Positions 45,181-57,800 are shown, counted from the stretch's first letter. The stretch is 64,000 bases of DNA from Alisma plantago-aquatica (GCA_963693085.1 OY856410.1:1335710804-1335774803), one strand, 5' to 3'. The notes: a model not told the origin generated them from the sequence alone. Made by a program: numbers and translations.

Positions 45181-46453
45181 GTTTGCAAGAACAAAATATA
45201 GACATTAAATCCACGCAATTTTGCAATAATAGCATATGTTGCCTTTTTTGGTGTATGTTTTGGTGTATGGGGGAGGGGGTATCCTCCATCGGTACACTAA
45301 GGGACGAGGTTACAATTTACCACATATTCTAGGCTTATGGCAGTCTAGGAGTAGTCACCAATTGCATAACTGCAACAAAATTATGGTTTATGCACCTAAT
45401 TGAGCTTGAGAACCATGATGGTTGTTGTCCTCCTTGTTAGTCATACACAAGTACATTAATCTTTGTATCATAATGGATCCAGTTATTTTCATTTTATACA
45501 AGCATGTGTGTCTCAGTGCTTTTTTTTTTTGGTCGGTAAAAACTCGTGTTGCTCTTTTTTGTATTTTTTCTATAGTGTCTGTACAGTGCTTTCTCTACCT
45601 TCATGGCTGAAGATAGAGGGAAAAATAAAAATCTGTACAAAGGATCCAAAGAATAAAAGAATAGAAAAGATGAAACAGATTTCTGCTGTTCTGTTTTTAA
45701 GGATCTTCAGATTTCTGCACTGAACAGCCTCCTCAGCATAACAGGATCCATAAAGCAACTAGAGAAAGCAAATGACCAAATGAACCAATGTAGTTCAGAG
45801 AATCCAGGGATAGATGAAAACAACCCTCCCAAATGTTTAGGTGCTTTCACCTTCACCTCGAAACAAGAACAACAAGCCCCTACCACACCACAAAGTCATC
45901 ATCAAAGCAACTCACACTGAACCATCCGGTACTGTCAGAGAAAAAAGAATAACTCAAGGGCTATATATCCAGGGCCACAAGATCAAAAAATCAACAAGAA
46001 AGATCTCCCACCAACCAAAACAGATAATCCAAATCAACTCCACAATCTCCAGAGGAAAAGCAACAGAAACAAACCCCTTCTTCGTGATGTACTCTGTACT
46101 GCTCATAACCAGAAAGAGTCCTTACTAGATTCAGCATCAAAGCCAGAAAATCGATACTCAAAAAGGGTCTATTTTCAGGATCAAGATCACATCCCTCCAT
46201 CGAGAGCCTATGTTGCAGAACAAAACACCAGGACCTCACTCTATACCAGCCTTCATATCTTTCATCAACATACAGAGAAACAAAGCTCCAAAAGGATACA
46301 ACCAAAACCAGAAGACAGCCACCCTACACTCCAAAGCTCAAGCACCAACTGTTAAGCATAGAGAAAAAACAGACCTCAGCCCTGAAGAAAACCTCATATC
46401 CCATAATCAACAGATTCAATCATAGAGAAACCAACAGCCCAAGCAAAAAGCAG

Positions 46454-49400
46454 CTACTTAATAAAAACAATGATATCCGATTCAATCAACTTCCATAGAG
46501 TCTCAGTATTTTTGTACTTGTTATCATGAACTCTTCTATTTCTTTCAAACCATATATAATAGACCATAGTAGGAATAGTGATTCTAGATTTAATGTCTAT
46601 CATCGTAGTGACATCGTCCCACTTGCTAGGAATCATATGAATAAATCTGTCCTTTAGGGCTTTAGTCCATATCTCCTTCACATAACAACAGTCAAAACAA
46701 ATATGCATAGTGTCCTCATACGCATTCATGCAGAGATAACAAGATAACAAATGGAGGTAGCAGGGATGCCCCTTCTTCTAGTATAATCAGTCGTAGGCAA
46801 TTTATTATGAACAGCTTTCCAAGTATGTATTTTGGCATTCATACTACATTTACATTTCCACACCCAAGAGAAGATCATTTTCTCATCTTTTCTTGACCTA
46901 ATCTGGTCCCAAATAAACTTAACTTTCACCTTACTCTGTCCTTTAAGCAGAAAAATGTCATCGTTGTCTTTATCAATAGACACAGAATTAAGAACACTGA
47001 GCATGAGTTGAGAGCATCTGGAGTCTTTGACATTCCAGCACCCATTATTAATGATAGAACTAAGCTTTGCTCCCTTGGGAATACCAGCTCTGATAGACAT
47101 GTTACAATCAACCATATCACGAAGATATCTACCATTCACCCAAGGGTCTCCCCAAATATCTATGAGGTTTCCATTCCCAATCTTGATTTCAAACAGATTA
47201 AAAAGGCTACCTCTAATATGAATGATGTTATTGAACATCCAGGAATAGTTAGGGGAACTTTCAATGCTCCAAAACACTTCCTTCTTCAGATATTTTTCAT
47301 TAACCCACTTCACCTACAATGAATTTTTTTTTCTAGCAATATCCCACGCATTCATTACAAGGCAAGCATCAGCTACTTCTTTACACTTCCTGATACCTAA
47401 ACCACCTTCTTCCTTAGGCAGTGTAATCACCTCCCACTTGATAAGATGAACATTCTCCTTTTCTGACTGGCCCCATATGAAATTTCTGCATAATTTGTCA
47501 ATTTCAACAAGCGTAGAACTAGGAATGGGGAAAGACATGACCCAGTAAAGATGCATAGTAGAAAGCGAGGATCTGACAAGTTCAACTCTGCCTGCAAAAG
47601 AAAGAAGCTTAGCTTTCCACCCCTCCGTTCTTTTTTTTATCTTATCAATCAGCTTTTCACAGTGTTTTTTGTTGAGTTTCTCCGAGAATAATGGCATGCC
47701 CAAATACTTAGTATCCTCGAGTTTACAACCTTCATGTTCAAGATATCAGCCATCTCATTTGCATCACTGTTCTTACCCATAAGAATCAGACTCTTATTCT
47801 TGTTCACATGAAGGTCAGACATATTACCAAATTTGTTCAGCAAATCTCTAATGCCAGTAGCATTGCTAATGTTAGCTTTAGAGAAAAGCATCAAATCATC
47901 AGCAAAAATAAGGTGAGAACAGTTCAAGTTGTTAGAAACACGCACAGGACAAAAATCCTCATTATGCTTGATCATCTTTGTAAGCCCCTGCATAGCTATG
48001 GTGAATAGATAGGGGGCAATAGGGTCCCCCTGTCTAACCCCATTAGAAGGACAGATAGTTCTAAAAGCTTCTCCATTCACTAACACTTGATACGAGGTAG
48101 ATTTGAAGATCACTTCAATCCACCTTATCCATTTATTAGCAAAACCCATCCTACTCATAACAGAGAATAAAAATTTCCAGCTCACCGAGTCATAGGCTTT
48201 GGAGATATCCGCCTGGATGCACATGTCTCTTCCATTCTTCTTCTTGAACTCACTAATAATTTCATTCGTCAAAAGAATGGCTTCTTTGATGCTTCTTCCT
48301 TTCACGAAAGCACATTGATTGATATCAATGATAGAAGGTAAACACACCTGTAATCTCTTTGTTAATACCTTAGAAATGAGCTTGTAGAAGATATTGCATA
48401 AAACAATAGGTCTCCAATTCGAAATATAAGCAGTATCACTCCCTTTAGGCAGAAGAGTAATATAGGTTTTGTTTGCTTCTCTCAGCATACTGCTATTAAC
48501 GAAAAATTCCTTGGCAACCTCAAAAACATCATCTCCTATCACCTTCCATGCAACTTTATAAAAATGCCCATTAAAACCATCAGGCCCTGGACTTTTATCA
48601 TCATTCAGATCATTCACCACTTCCTCCAATTCTTTACTGGTAATCATCTTAGTAAGCATTTCATTGTGTTTTTGAGTAATCTTTGAACCCTTCCATTCTC
48701 CCTCCCAAACTCTGCCTTCATCATCCTTACAGAACAGGTCTTCGTAGAACTGAGCAACAGAGTCTTTTATCACATTAATATCTCTCGTTGTCTCACCATC
48801 AATGTTGAGGCAGCTAATGGTATTCCTGACTCTTCTCGTCTTCATCAAAGAGTAGAAGAATTTTGTATTCAAATTCCCTTCTTTTAACCATTTGATGGGT
48901 GATTTTTTTCTAAACAGAGCTTCCTCAATAACAGCAGCTTCTCTAGCTTCTTTCCTGAGAAGATTTGCATTTGCTCTCAGATTTAAATCATTTGAAATAC
49001 TGTCAGCTTTCTTTTGAGCTTCTAAAGCTTTGTGTTTAGCCTTGGCCGCATTGTCCATAACATTTCCATACTCTTTTCTATTCCACTCCATGATATTCTT
49101 CCTGAGGTGATCGAGCTTTCTGTATAATCTATACATAGCATACCCCTGCACCTCCAAACTCCAATTGTCAGTCAGCAGATTAAGGAAATCTTTATGCTTT
49201 GACCAACTGTTAATAAATCTAAACGGAGCTTTATAATTACGAGGCTGCCCAATCACAATAACCACCATGTTGTGATCACTAACAGTATTGGTGACAACTT
49301 CTCCATGAAAGCACTCCACCTCATTCTGAAAATCCGGATTATATAAAATTCCTATCAATTCTGGTTGCAATGAAATTTTCCCCATCTTGCCGATTAGGCC

Positions 49401-49953
49401 AGGTAAACAAAGGCCCCTTCAACTCTAACTCCATCATACCATTATCAAGCATGAAGTCATTGAAGTCATCCATTGACTTCTTAGACGGTGGTTGCAAACC
49501 AATTTTTTCTTCATTTCTCCTAACAGCGTTAACATCACCCAAAATCACCCAGGGACCAGCATTAAGTAAATTGCAAATTTCAAGATTACTCCATAAGCCC
49601 ATTCTGTCATAATCATCATTATGCCCATAGACCGCTGACACATTAACATTAATATCATCCTTCTCCAAATTAAAATGAATGGTCTGATCTGACTCAGCAA
49701 GTTAAGTGACAGGTAAGTTGCCTTCTCTCCACAGAACTATGATACGGCCAAGAGCATGAGAATCAATATTAGATATCCATCTATATTCATCAAAATACCT
49801 ACTCATGACTTTATTAATTTTGTTCCTTCTTAACTTCGTTTCTACCAGGACAAACACATCACAGTTTGCCCTTAAAGCCTCTTCTTGGACACTAAGGAGT
49901 TTGTTACTAATTCCCCTTACATTCCAAGAAGAGATAGTACATAAGGAATTCAT
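46454..49953 (-). pseudogene. LINE ORF2: endonuclease, reverse transcriptase, zinc-binding tail
   Basis: The ATG at 49953 begins SSWNVRGISNKL, the start of the AP-like endonuclease (to about 49340), with GPWVILGDVNAVRR and GPLFTWPNRQDG. RT lies at about 47700-48700: DDKSPGPDGFNG, NWRPIVLCNIFYKLISKVL, FVKGRSIKEAILLTNEI, QADISKAYDSVSW, NGVRQGDPIAPYLF and an intact FADDLMLFSK (47889-47906). A zf-RVT-like tail follows (46454-47313) with FSWVWKCKCSMNAKIHTWK and CYLCMNAYEDTMHICFDC. Damage: nonsense codons at 49702-49704 and 47314-47316, and frameshifts near 49360, 47700 and 46740. Role in life: nicks the target and copies its own RNA. This copy cannot do so. Confidence 0.9.
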
Positions 49954-50600
49954 TTTTGACCATCGGCTGTTGAACTGAAAGCCTCAGTATTATTAGATGC
50001 CATCACGAGCTCTCGGGGTGTTGGTGCAGCATTTGATTTCTCCAGCCTCTGATAAATACATGTATTCAGCTTCATTTGACATTTGGGTGGTTCCTTCTTC
50101 TCAGAAATATTTGACACATACTTCACAGTACAAGAGGAGCCGTGTGAACTTATGTCACTAACCGGTGATTCCCCTGGAGCAGGGATGACAGGTGTGGGAG
50201 TGCCAGGATCAGTATGCACAACTTTACTTGGAGCCACCTCATTTGCCTCCTTTTGCGTATTTAGAATAACAGGCTCTGTAATGAAACCTTCATTCACTTC
50301 CTTTGACAGGTTTTCATCCTCAATAACCAGTTCAATTTGATTTATGGAAACTATTTTCCGCATAATCTCCTCCTCGTCTTCAATTTCTTCAATAATGTAT
50401 TCAATGTCATCCTCCACTTTCTCGTTAGGAATTCTGTCTAGCAGCTTGTCTGCAGGTTCTCTTTACTTCCCAAACCGCCCTGGTCTTCATTTGCGGTCTT
50501 GTTCTCTGTTCCTTCATATTCCCCTTTTGCAAGCAATCATCATGCCCCATATATCCGCAGTAATGACACTTGTGAGGAATCCAATCATACTCTTAAGTCA
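49950..50600 (-). pseudogene. LINE ORF1 (RNA-binding protein), 3' part
   Basis: The open frame at 49950-50417 is acidic at its start, then Pro/Ser-rich; its TGA overlaps the ORF2 ATG by four bases (ATGA at 49950-49953). Upstream on the minus strand, in a broken frame near 50530-50590, the sequence reads IPHKCHYCGYMGHDDC, a CCHC zinc-knuckle remnant shortened before the last cysteine. Zinc knuckles at the ORF1 C-terminus are usual for plant L1-type LINEs. Confidence 0.75.
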
Positions 50601-50975
50601 ATAGTTTGCTCATCGCCTTCATCGCTCATCAGCACAATCTTTCTCGGAAATTTCGCTTCCTTGCTAAACATATTTTTTATATGATGACCGCATTTGTGCA
50701 CAATCTTTCTCAGCGCATTTTCTATATGCCTGACTAATGATAAATTGCATAATCTTGGATAAACTCTTCAAGCATATTTTTTCCTGGTTGCATCGCATGC
50801 TTGTGTAGCTAGAGGAGGCAACAATGCAGTTGCGAGTGTGATTGCCACTGGCATAACATACAAAATATCTCGATGGTCATGCTAATTTATGCACTATCAC
50901 TAAAAACCATATGACCTCATAAATGAAACCATTCCTGTCATCATAGCCATAGATACACATAGAACTAAATGTCCT

Positions 50976-51260
50976 GTTCTGACGCCGTATCCAATGGCCA
51001 GAAACAGGAATTTACAGAAATTGATTGAAATTTTAATATTTGTAGCTTTAGACGATTTCGATGCCAATATGAGTGAATTAAATCACAAAATTTCACCAAG
51101 ACAATATAAACACCAAGGTACACTTAAATATGTAATAATATTCATATCGGATATTGGGGGAGTCTCCCACATTTATAAGTGAAGGAAGTTGAATTGTTTC
51201 AATGGTCATTTCAATGACAAATTCGATGGTAAAATGAAGGAATTAAATTATGAATTTTTA
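50976..51260 (-). repeat. hAT terminus-like fragment 2
   Basis: Matches the reverse complement of 28600-28930 from the TIR-proximal GACGCCGTATCC through TTTCGATGCCAATATGAG and AATTAAATCACAAAATTTCA to GATATTGGGGGAGT. It is longer and closer to the end than the fragment at 44985. The element's other end was not found nearby. Confidence 0.65.
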
Positions 51261-51339
51261 CACACACAGACACACTAGGTTATGTAATTAATTTATATGT
51301 TGAGAGGTCAGGGTGGGATCCATGTCTTAATTAGTGAGT

Positions 51340-51600
51340 GCACAAATGAACAGGACTACAAAGTTTGTTAGACTGTTACAAAGTGACAAACCTACAAGTT
51401 ACACCTTAGAACTTAAAACTTACAGTTGCAAGTTACAAACTTACACATTACAATTTGTATAACATATGTTACTAACAAGTAACTAGTGATTAGTCAAGTA
51501 GTACTTAGTTAAGTACTAAGTAGTATTAGCTAGCAACTAATAAGTAATAAGTGATAACTAACAAGTACTAAGTATTTAAGTTTGTTTGTAGATCATGTGA
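51340..51600. repeat. Cryptic simple repeat of ACAAGTAAC/AAGTACTAAGT phrases
   Basis: Motifs such as AAGTTACA, AACAAGTAAC and AGTACTTAGTTAAGTACTAAGT recur without a fixed period. No frame or TE end was seen. Confidence 0.5.
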
Positions 51601-52607
51601 TTTAAAGAAACTAGCACTTGGAACTTTGTTATTGTCAGAGTATTTCGTTAGATCTCTATAGAAGACTGTGGGAATAGAAGGTGTAGATGGGCTAGGGATA
51701 GATGAAACATACCTTAGAATCAGGAAAAATAGCCTTAGAAGCAAGAGATTTAAAGAAAAACGTTAAAATACTGAACATGTAGTAACAACAGCCCTACGAA
51801 CAACATTTCTCGAAATGCAAGCTTGTGTTTATGTGTCATTCACAAAAGTATGGTCCAAATTGAGCTTTTTGTTGCGAAATTTTCCCATGTTTTGCAAAAC
51901 TTCACATCTAGGTGTGAAATTTTTGGAAAATTGCGTCCCATTCCCTGCATTTGCACATTTCGATCTCCGACGTTACAATGTCGAGTTGAGGACAAATTAA
52001 AAAAATTGACAAAATTTTGGAATTTTGATCAAATTGTTCCATGGATACAACTCTCAAACCCATGTGTCGCGCGAGTTATTGATTTCACCTACTTCCAAAA
52101 ATAGAGATCTAATTAGGATTAACTAGAATCTAATCTAATCTATAAGCTACAATGAGAAGAGTATATCATTGCATATAGATTTTAATTCATCGTTAACCAA
52201 TGCCCCCCTCAATGAGGGGTTACATTGACTATTTATATGAGAAGAACAGATGTAAATTTCATTGCATTTAGATTTCATTTCATTATTAAGCAGTGCCTCC
52301 TGGGAAGCACATACACTTCCCAAGAGATGTTTGGTCATGTTTGACCCATGTCCGACGCGGACGCGGACACACGGTAGACATGGCGTGGGCGTGTCCTTTT
52401 TTTTTGGGACTGGACTCGGCCAGCCCAACCCATCGGCCAACTGAACCCAAAAAAAACGATATGCATCCAACTCCCTCAAATCCCTCCCATTCTCCTCCCA
52501 CATTCCAAACCCCGACTCTCGATAAACCATGTGCCCTAGCCTCGTCTCATGCCCCACCCTCGACTCCACTGTTCCCGACCCCCAGCTGCTCTCCTTGCCG
52601 TCGTGAA

Positions 52608-52762
52608 AATGGCACCAGACCTGCAGCTAGGAGCTCACATGGAGCTGTGTCAGTCGCAAGTAACAGCCGGCCCGAGCTGCGGTGAAGAAAAGCCACATGG
52701 GTCGCCGCAAACAACGCCGCAGGCCCGCAAGGAGCAAGTAGCAGGCACCAAGGTGCCGGTGA
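52608..52762 (+). other. Exon-like GC-rich segment inside the hAT-like element
   Basis: From the ATG at 52608 a 52-codon frame (MAPDLQLGAHMELCQSQVTA...) runs to a plausible splice donor, GTGAAG followed by GTTAGC. CT-rich, intron-like sequence follows. This looks like a transduplicated piece of a host gene, but I recognise no family, and the frame may be chance. Confidence 0.35.
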
Positions 52763-52888
52763 AGGTTAGCCCCTCACCCCTCTTCCTCCGCCTTTATTTC
52801 TTCTTCTCAACCACTTCATTTCTTTCGCAGCTTCCCTTTCTTCCTCCTCCACCTCTTCCTTTTTTGCTAAATGGTAATTCTCCCCTTC

Positions 52889-52964
52889 TTGCTGCTCCAC
52901 CTCTTCTAGCAGGCCTTAGCTCCATATTGCTGCTCCACCTCTTCTAGCAGGCCTTAGCTCCAGG
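52889..52964 (+). repeat. 38-bp tandem duplication
   Basis: TTGCTGCTCCACCTCTTC...TTAGCTCCA is present twice in perfect tandem (52889 and 52927), within the interior of the hAT-like element. Confidence 0.85.
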
Positions 52965-54428
52965 TACCATCTGCTTCTTCTTCGGCCGTAATACCCCCAG
53001 ATTGTCGTCTCCCTAAAGCAACCAGCAAGCAACCCTTTGGCTCGGCTTCCAGCTGCTCCCTCTGTATTCGGCAGCAGCAATCACTTTCTTCTTCTCCGGC
53101 TATGGGAGTTACTTTACAAAGGGCTTTTTCCACTCTGGCGAGATTGGTTGTTACATCTCTGGTGGCATTGGAGCTCCTCCATGTCTGATGGTTCCAGAAG
53201 AAACAGTGGTCCTCTGCTCATTTTCCTGGTCATACGATCTTTTTAATTATACTCCTCTAGCTCATCTCGTCAAGAACAGGTCAGTTCACTCCATCTATCT
53301 CCCTTTCTTTTTGTTTTATTTTTAATACTATAATGTTGTTGTTTCTTATTTCTCTAATAATGGATGTATTTTTCTTCTACTCTCTCGTGCTATGTCTTTC
53401 CTTCCAGCACCAACAGCCTATTCTTCTTCTCAGTCTCTTCCTCTAATTTCCTCTTCTTCCTACCGGCCCCTATACTCCTCCCCCTATACTCCTCCAATCC
53501 CCCACGAATCATTAATTGTTGCTCTTTTTATCCTCACCCTCTTCTCTTAACTCTAATTCCCTTTCTTCTCCTATTCCCCCTCCCATCTTTTTTTAGGTTG
53601 CAATAACAAACAAATCACACTGATTTACACTTTTTGTATTAATGCCAGCATGCTCTTCATCTCATTCTCTTCTTGTCTTTTCTCTTCTTCTTACTATCCT
53701 TTGAATACTATAATACTATTGAACAATCTACTGCCGCTCTTCATATATTCTTAATGATCATATTCATTTCCATTGATAACAGCAACAAATTTCTTTTCCA
53801 ATCTAATTTCCTCTCGTCTTTCCATTCTCAAAAGTATTCTGCTTCTTATTCTTTTCCTTACATTCCTCTTCTTGTTCTTCCAATTGTTATTGACTAGTTG
53901 TTATTTGTTAATATCTTACACGTACCCCCATACTCAACAACTCTGTTACTGATTGGCATAAGTCATTCTTTATTGCAATTTCATGGTTGCATAGTACAGC
54001 CATTAATCATAGTATTTGTTTTGTTTGTATTGTGTTTTGCATTCATGTTTGCTTTGATTGCATGTGCATAAATATCTTATCATTTTGGTTCGAATCCATC
54101 AGTGAATGAATGTTTTGTCACCATGTTGGTGCATTTGATAGTTGTTCTTGTTTTGTTGGTTCATTAGGAAATGAATCTAACATATGTTTATCATAAAATA
54201 AAGTATATATATGTGCATGTAAAAAACAAATGCCGTGTTCGGCGTCGTGTCCATCTCCTAAATTTTTTAAAATTGACGTGTCCCATATCCGTGTCCGTGC
54301 TTCCTAGAGTGCCCCCCTCAATGAGGGGTTACATCAACTATTTATATGAGTAGAACAAATGTAAATTTCATGCAGAACAAGGATCTATATCCATACTCAG
54401 ACCAAAACCTTACAAAAAGGAAACTGAA

Positions 54429-54847
54429 ATGCAGAACAAGGATCTATATCCCCTCAAGGTGTGTGCTCTGTGAAGAAGACTCTGAAAGTTTGGATCATAT
54501 TCTGTTTAAGTGTGATTATACACAAATTGTTTGGAGGAAGGCAGTTGAGGTAGAGTATCTGCCTAAGTGCCCTTCTTCTTTTGATGAGGTCTGCTCTTGG
54601 TCTTCAAAGAAGGTGAAGACTACAGTTCTGATTATATTCCATAGCATTTGGGTGGAAAGGAATAGCAGGATTTTTGGTGGTTTTAAGAAGTGTGCAGATA
54701 GTAGATGGATTAGTAGTAGAAAAGACATAGACATTTTTGTATAGTTGTAGTTTCTGTTTTTACCTTCTTGATCTTGGCTCGCATAGTTGTATATACTTTT
54801 TAGTTTAATAGAAATGGCAACACGCTTGTTCTGATCAAAAAAAAAAA
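54429..54847 (+). mobile_element. LINE tail, severely 5'-truncated (about 420 bp)
   Basis: The frame 54455-54744 encodes the zinc-binding end of a LINE ORF2 (SRCVLCEEDSESLDHILFKC, then IIFHSIWVERNSRIF) and stops normally. A 3' UTR of ~90 bases ends CTGATC plus an 11-A tail at 54837-54847. A 23-bp direct repeat, starting ATGCAGAACAAGGATC, occurs at 54370 and 54429 at its left edge. That is not a flanking target duplication and probably reflects local rearrangement at insertion. Confidence 0.82.
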
Positions 54848-57800
54848 TGCGTAGGAAATAAGTAATTAATCTAACTCCTACCAGATACACCATGAATCCT
54901 AACTTGGCAAACGATGATTGAAAATAGATTTAAAAATTATCTTGGTTGTCTTGCATCATAACGTACATGTAAGTTGGGAACTTACATAAAATCGATTCCT
55001 TTTTACACTTTGAATTTTGTTCTAGATATATAAAGTATCCTAATTTGGCAAACAATGTCCAAATCAGAGCAGGTTATCTTAGTTATCCTGCATCATAAAT
55101 TACATGTAAGTTGAATATTTATACATGTTCATTTTGCCATTGTGGCTACATATTTTATATAAATTCACATAAGTAGTCCATGCTATGAATATTGAGCTCA
55201 TATGTATGCAGCAAGAATAATGCATTTCAGAATACAGTTAATCAATGTTGAAACAAGACATCAATTTCATATTAAACGTACGAGAAGCAGAATACATATA
55301 GCATTTAGCAAAATCCTACCTCCATGGCACAGTCCATTCATTTAGAATTTTTATTATTGAATCAACATCCAGACACTATCCCGGCAGACAAAAAATCCCA
55401 CTGGCCATCTTAGGTTTAGCTCCTACACATCATTAGTAGTAACATTAATTATTGATTCCAGATTCACTATGCAAGAATAACCTTCTAAAAGTATGTTTGT
55501 TTAGTTAAGGCCCAGTTACGGCTGAAGCATTTACAAACTTTATTGAGTACTTACTATGTTTACGGAAATATTGCTACACTATGCATATAAACACTAACTA
55601 TAATGTAGGATTTACAGACCAAGGGACTAGCAGCAGATCAGTTAAACCTGTACAGTGAAGAGGACTGATGGTAAGGTAGCGTCAATCCAAGTGCCCAGAT
55701 TATAGCCAGCCCGACCTAATAATACTCGCTTGATAGTAAGTACCGTATATGCTTAAGTATACAATTTTCCAGTTTATCTGCCCATCAGCCCATGTAAACC
55801 CGGGACCGATGGTCTGTGAGGAAGCATGAGCCACAATTTAGACCCTGCCTAAAATTTGAGTTGACCCAGTACTCTTTGGAAGAGGCTTGACCCTAGATTA
55901 ACAGACAGCACAACCTAAACCGTATTCACTAAACAGATACATATATGAATATAGATCAAATGAATATATGTATGTATGGATCAACATTTTTTAGTTTAAG
56001 AAATAGTAAGTACACATCTATCAAAATACTAATTAAACAAGTAGTCATTGTTCTGCCATAAATAATATTGTGCACGATCAATTGCCGCTAATATATATTT
56101 GTGAGAAATTGTTTCTAAAATGGCAAACCTACTATTGTGTTACAACTTATGCACTTATGCATTAAAGATTTACAACTACATAAAAGTAAGTCACTATCAA
56201 AAGTGCAAGTTTCTCTCCTACTTGGTTACCACACCTACTGCCGTTCCAATTTCCAAAAAACTTTTTTGGATGAAATGTTTCGTATATAAATAAAAACATT
56301 TATCTGAAATCACATCTGCGAGTTCAGATTATATCATTTATGTATTCAAGATTTACAACTGCATCCGTGAATTTCTCTCCTAATTTATGTAGAACTTCAG
56401 TGCAAGTTCCTCTTCTACTTTATATTCCATAACCTCAGTCTTAGTCGTGATTCTTGACAATAGCTAACTCCGGTTTTAGAGATTGATTCTGCATTTAGAA
56501 GCAATGAGGCCCAAAACCTAAACCCCTTCTTGCCCATTACTCTATGACTCGGACCCAGGTCTTAATTTAGGCCTGGTCAAAAGCATGGTCTTCGGACTTA
56601 GACCTGGTCAAAGATTAGGCCCACCCGATTTTATGCCTGACCTGGTTTTACATTTTTTTGTGATGAGATTGTTTGTGCATTCATAGATAATAGTGTATCC
56701 AAGATCATCTCCGCGAAATGGGATTACATAATAGACATATTGTTTATTGTTACCAAAGATACAATAAACCACTACAGAGAGACTAACTCTTAATATAGTT
56801 GGTGGGGAGGCATCCTCGGACAAGCTTCTAATAACAAGTCATTACAAAAAATAATTGGTGGTAATGTGCTTCAGTGACCTGAGAGGAGTCTCATCAGTCC
56901 ATACTTTGTTCTTCAAGGATTTGCTCCATACAATATGATTCATGGCAGACTTCCGCTTCCCTGGATTGACCTGGTTTTACATAGGATGGCATTGACTTGC
57001 AAATCGACAGGCAAATCAACCACAGTAAAGCTTTCAGAGGCTAGACAAAGAGTGTTTTGCTTGTGTGAATTTAACTGAGGAAGATAATCTCTAAACTTGT
57101 TTGCCATGAAAAGATAGCTTTTACGGATTCCATGTGCTGGAAGAAGAGAATAAATATCTGGTTAAAATGGTAACATTTAAAGTGTTCCGGCACTCTATTT
57201 ATTTTTGGGCTTAAGCCAGTGGTCGAACTTTAAACCAGAATACTGACCTTTATATGTTTTGAACTTGCCATTTCCTGGCCTCCTTTATTAATACAGTCCG
57301 GAAAAGTGTTTTGTATTCAAGAGAACAACAGATATACCACTCTAAATGAAACGGTTTAAATCTGTCCTTTTATCATAACAAAGTCGATTGATTCATTATC
57401 TGATAACATACCAAGTAGAAAATCAATATCAAATAGTGGCAACTGTTACATCCCTGCAAAAACTGCATTCTTCTGTTTCAATTTTACACTCCACCATAAA
57501 AAAGTTGTTTGGAGGACTACAGTGCTATTACAGTATCATTTGAGAAAACGTAATCATAATAATTTACCTATGTCTTCCTACTTTATTGGTAAATCATAGT
57601 TAACTTTTTTGTGACCATGAACAATATTAATTCTCGAGGTACTTATCTGCATGACTCAATAGTTGGTTACTCATTGTAGCTACTTAAGATGAAATGTTAA
57701 AGGTTTTGCTTGATTCTTAGGGTGTGGTAGGATCAATGTTTAACTTGTCTTGAACTCCGTTAAAGCACACTGAGTTGTGAATTGTACTTGTTATTTGCTG

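Larger units (their letters stand above)
45521..50705 (-). mobile_element. L1-type LINE, minus strand, about 5.2 kb
   Basis: The 3' end is the T10 run at 45521-45530 (poly-A on the minus strand) preceded by TTTTTACCGACC, a common plant LINE terminus. A 0.9-kb 3' UTR, ORF2 (46454-49953) and the end of ORF1 (49950 to about 50600) follow. A possible target duplication pairs TCTCAGTGC (45512-45520) with TCTCAGCGC (50708-50716), one mismatch. ORF1 appears truncated, so the copy is 5'-incomplete. It has few lesions compared with the LINE at 6960. Confidence 0.85.
52297..54307. mobile_element. Non-autonomous hAT-like element (about 2.0 kb)
   Basis: The left end, CTCCTGGGAAGCAC, and the right end reversed, CTAGGAAGCACGGACAC, form an imperfect TIR. 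Subterminal GTCCGACGCGGACGCGGACAC (left) and GTGTTCGGCGTCGTGTCC (right) are in opposite sense. AGTGC flanks both sides (52292-52296, 54308-54312); an 8-bp comparison gives AGCAGTGC versus TAGAGTGC. Insertion is proven by the split tandem unit. The interior has no transposase but is unusually GC- and CT-rich, which may be captured host sequence. Confidence 0.82.
52167..54369 (+). repeat. 93-bp tandem duplication split by an insertion
   Basis: Unit 1 is 52167-52259. Unit 2 starts at 52260 (CATTGCATTTAGATTT), is interrupted at 52296 and resumes at 54308-54312 to end at 54369. Each unit has a perfect hairpin CCCCTCAATGAGGGG. Aligning the two units shows exactly where the 2-kb insertion lies. Confidence 0.8.

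Noticed and set aside
45841..46425. Plus-strand frames of 71-95 codons
   Set aside because: They lie antisense to the 3' UTR of the minus-strand LINE and have Lys/Gln/Pro-rich composition without a domain.
53364..53897. Frames in the CT-rich interior of the 2-kb hAT-like element
   Set aside because: Pyrimidine-rich sequence without a recognisable domain, resembling intron or leader sequence.
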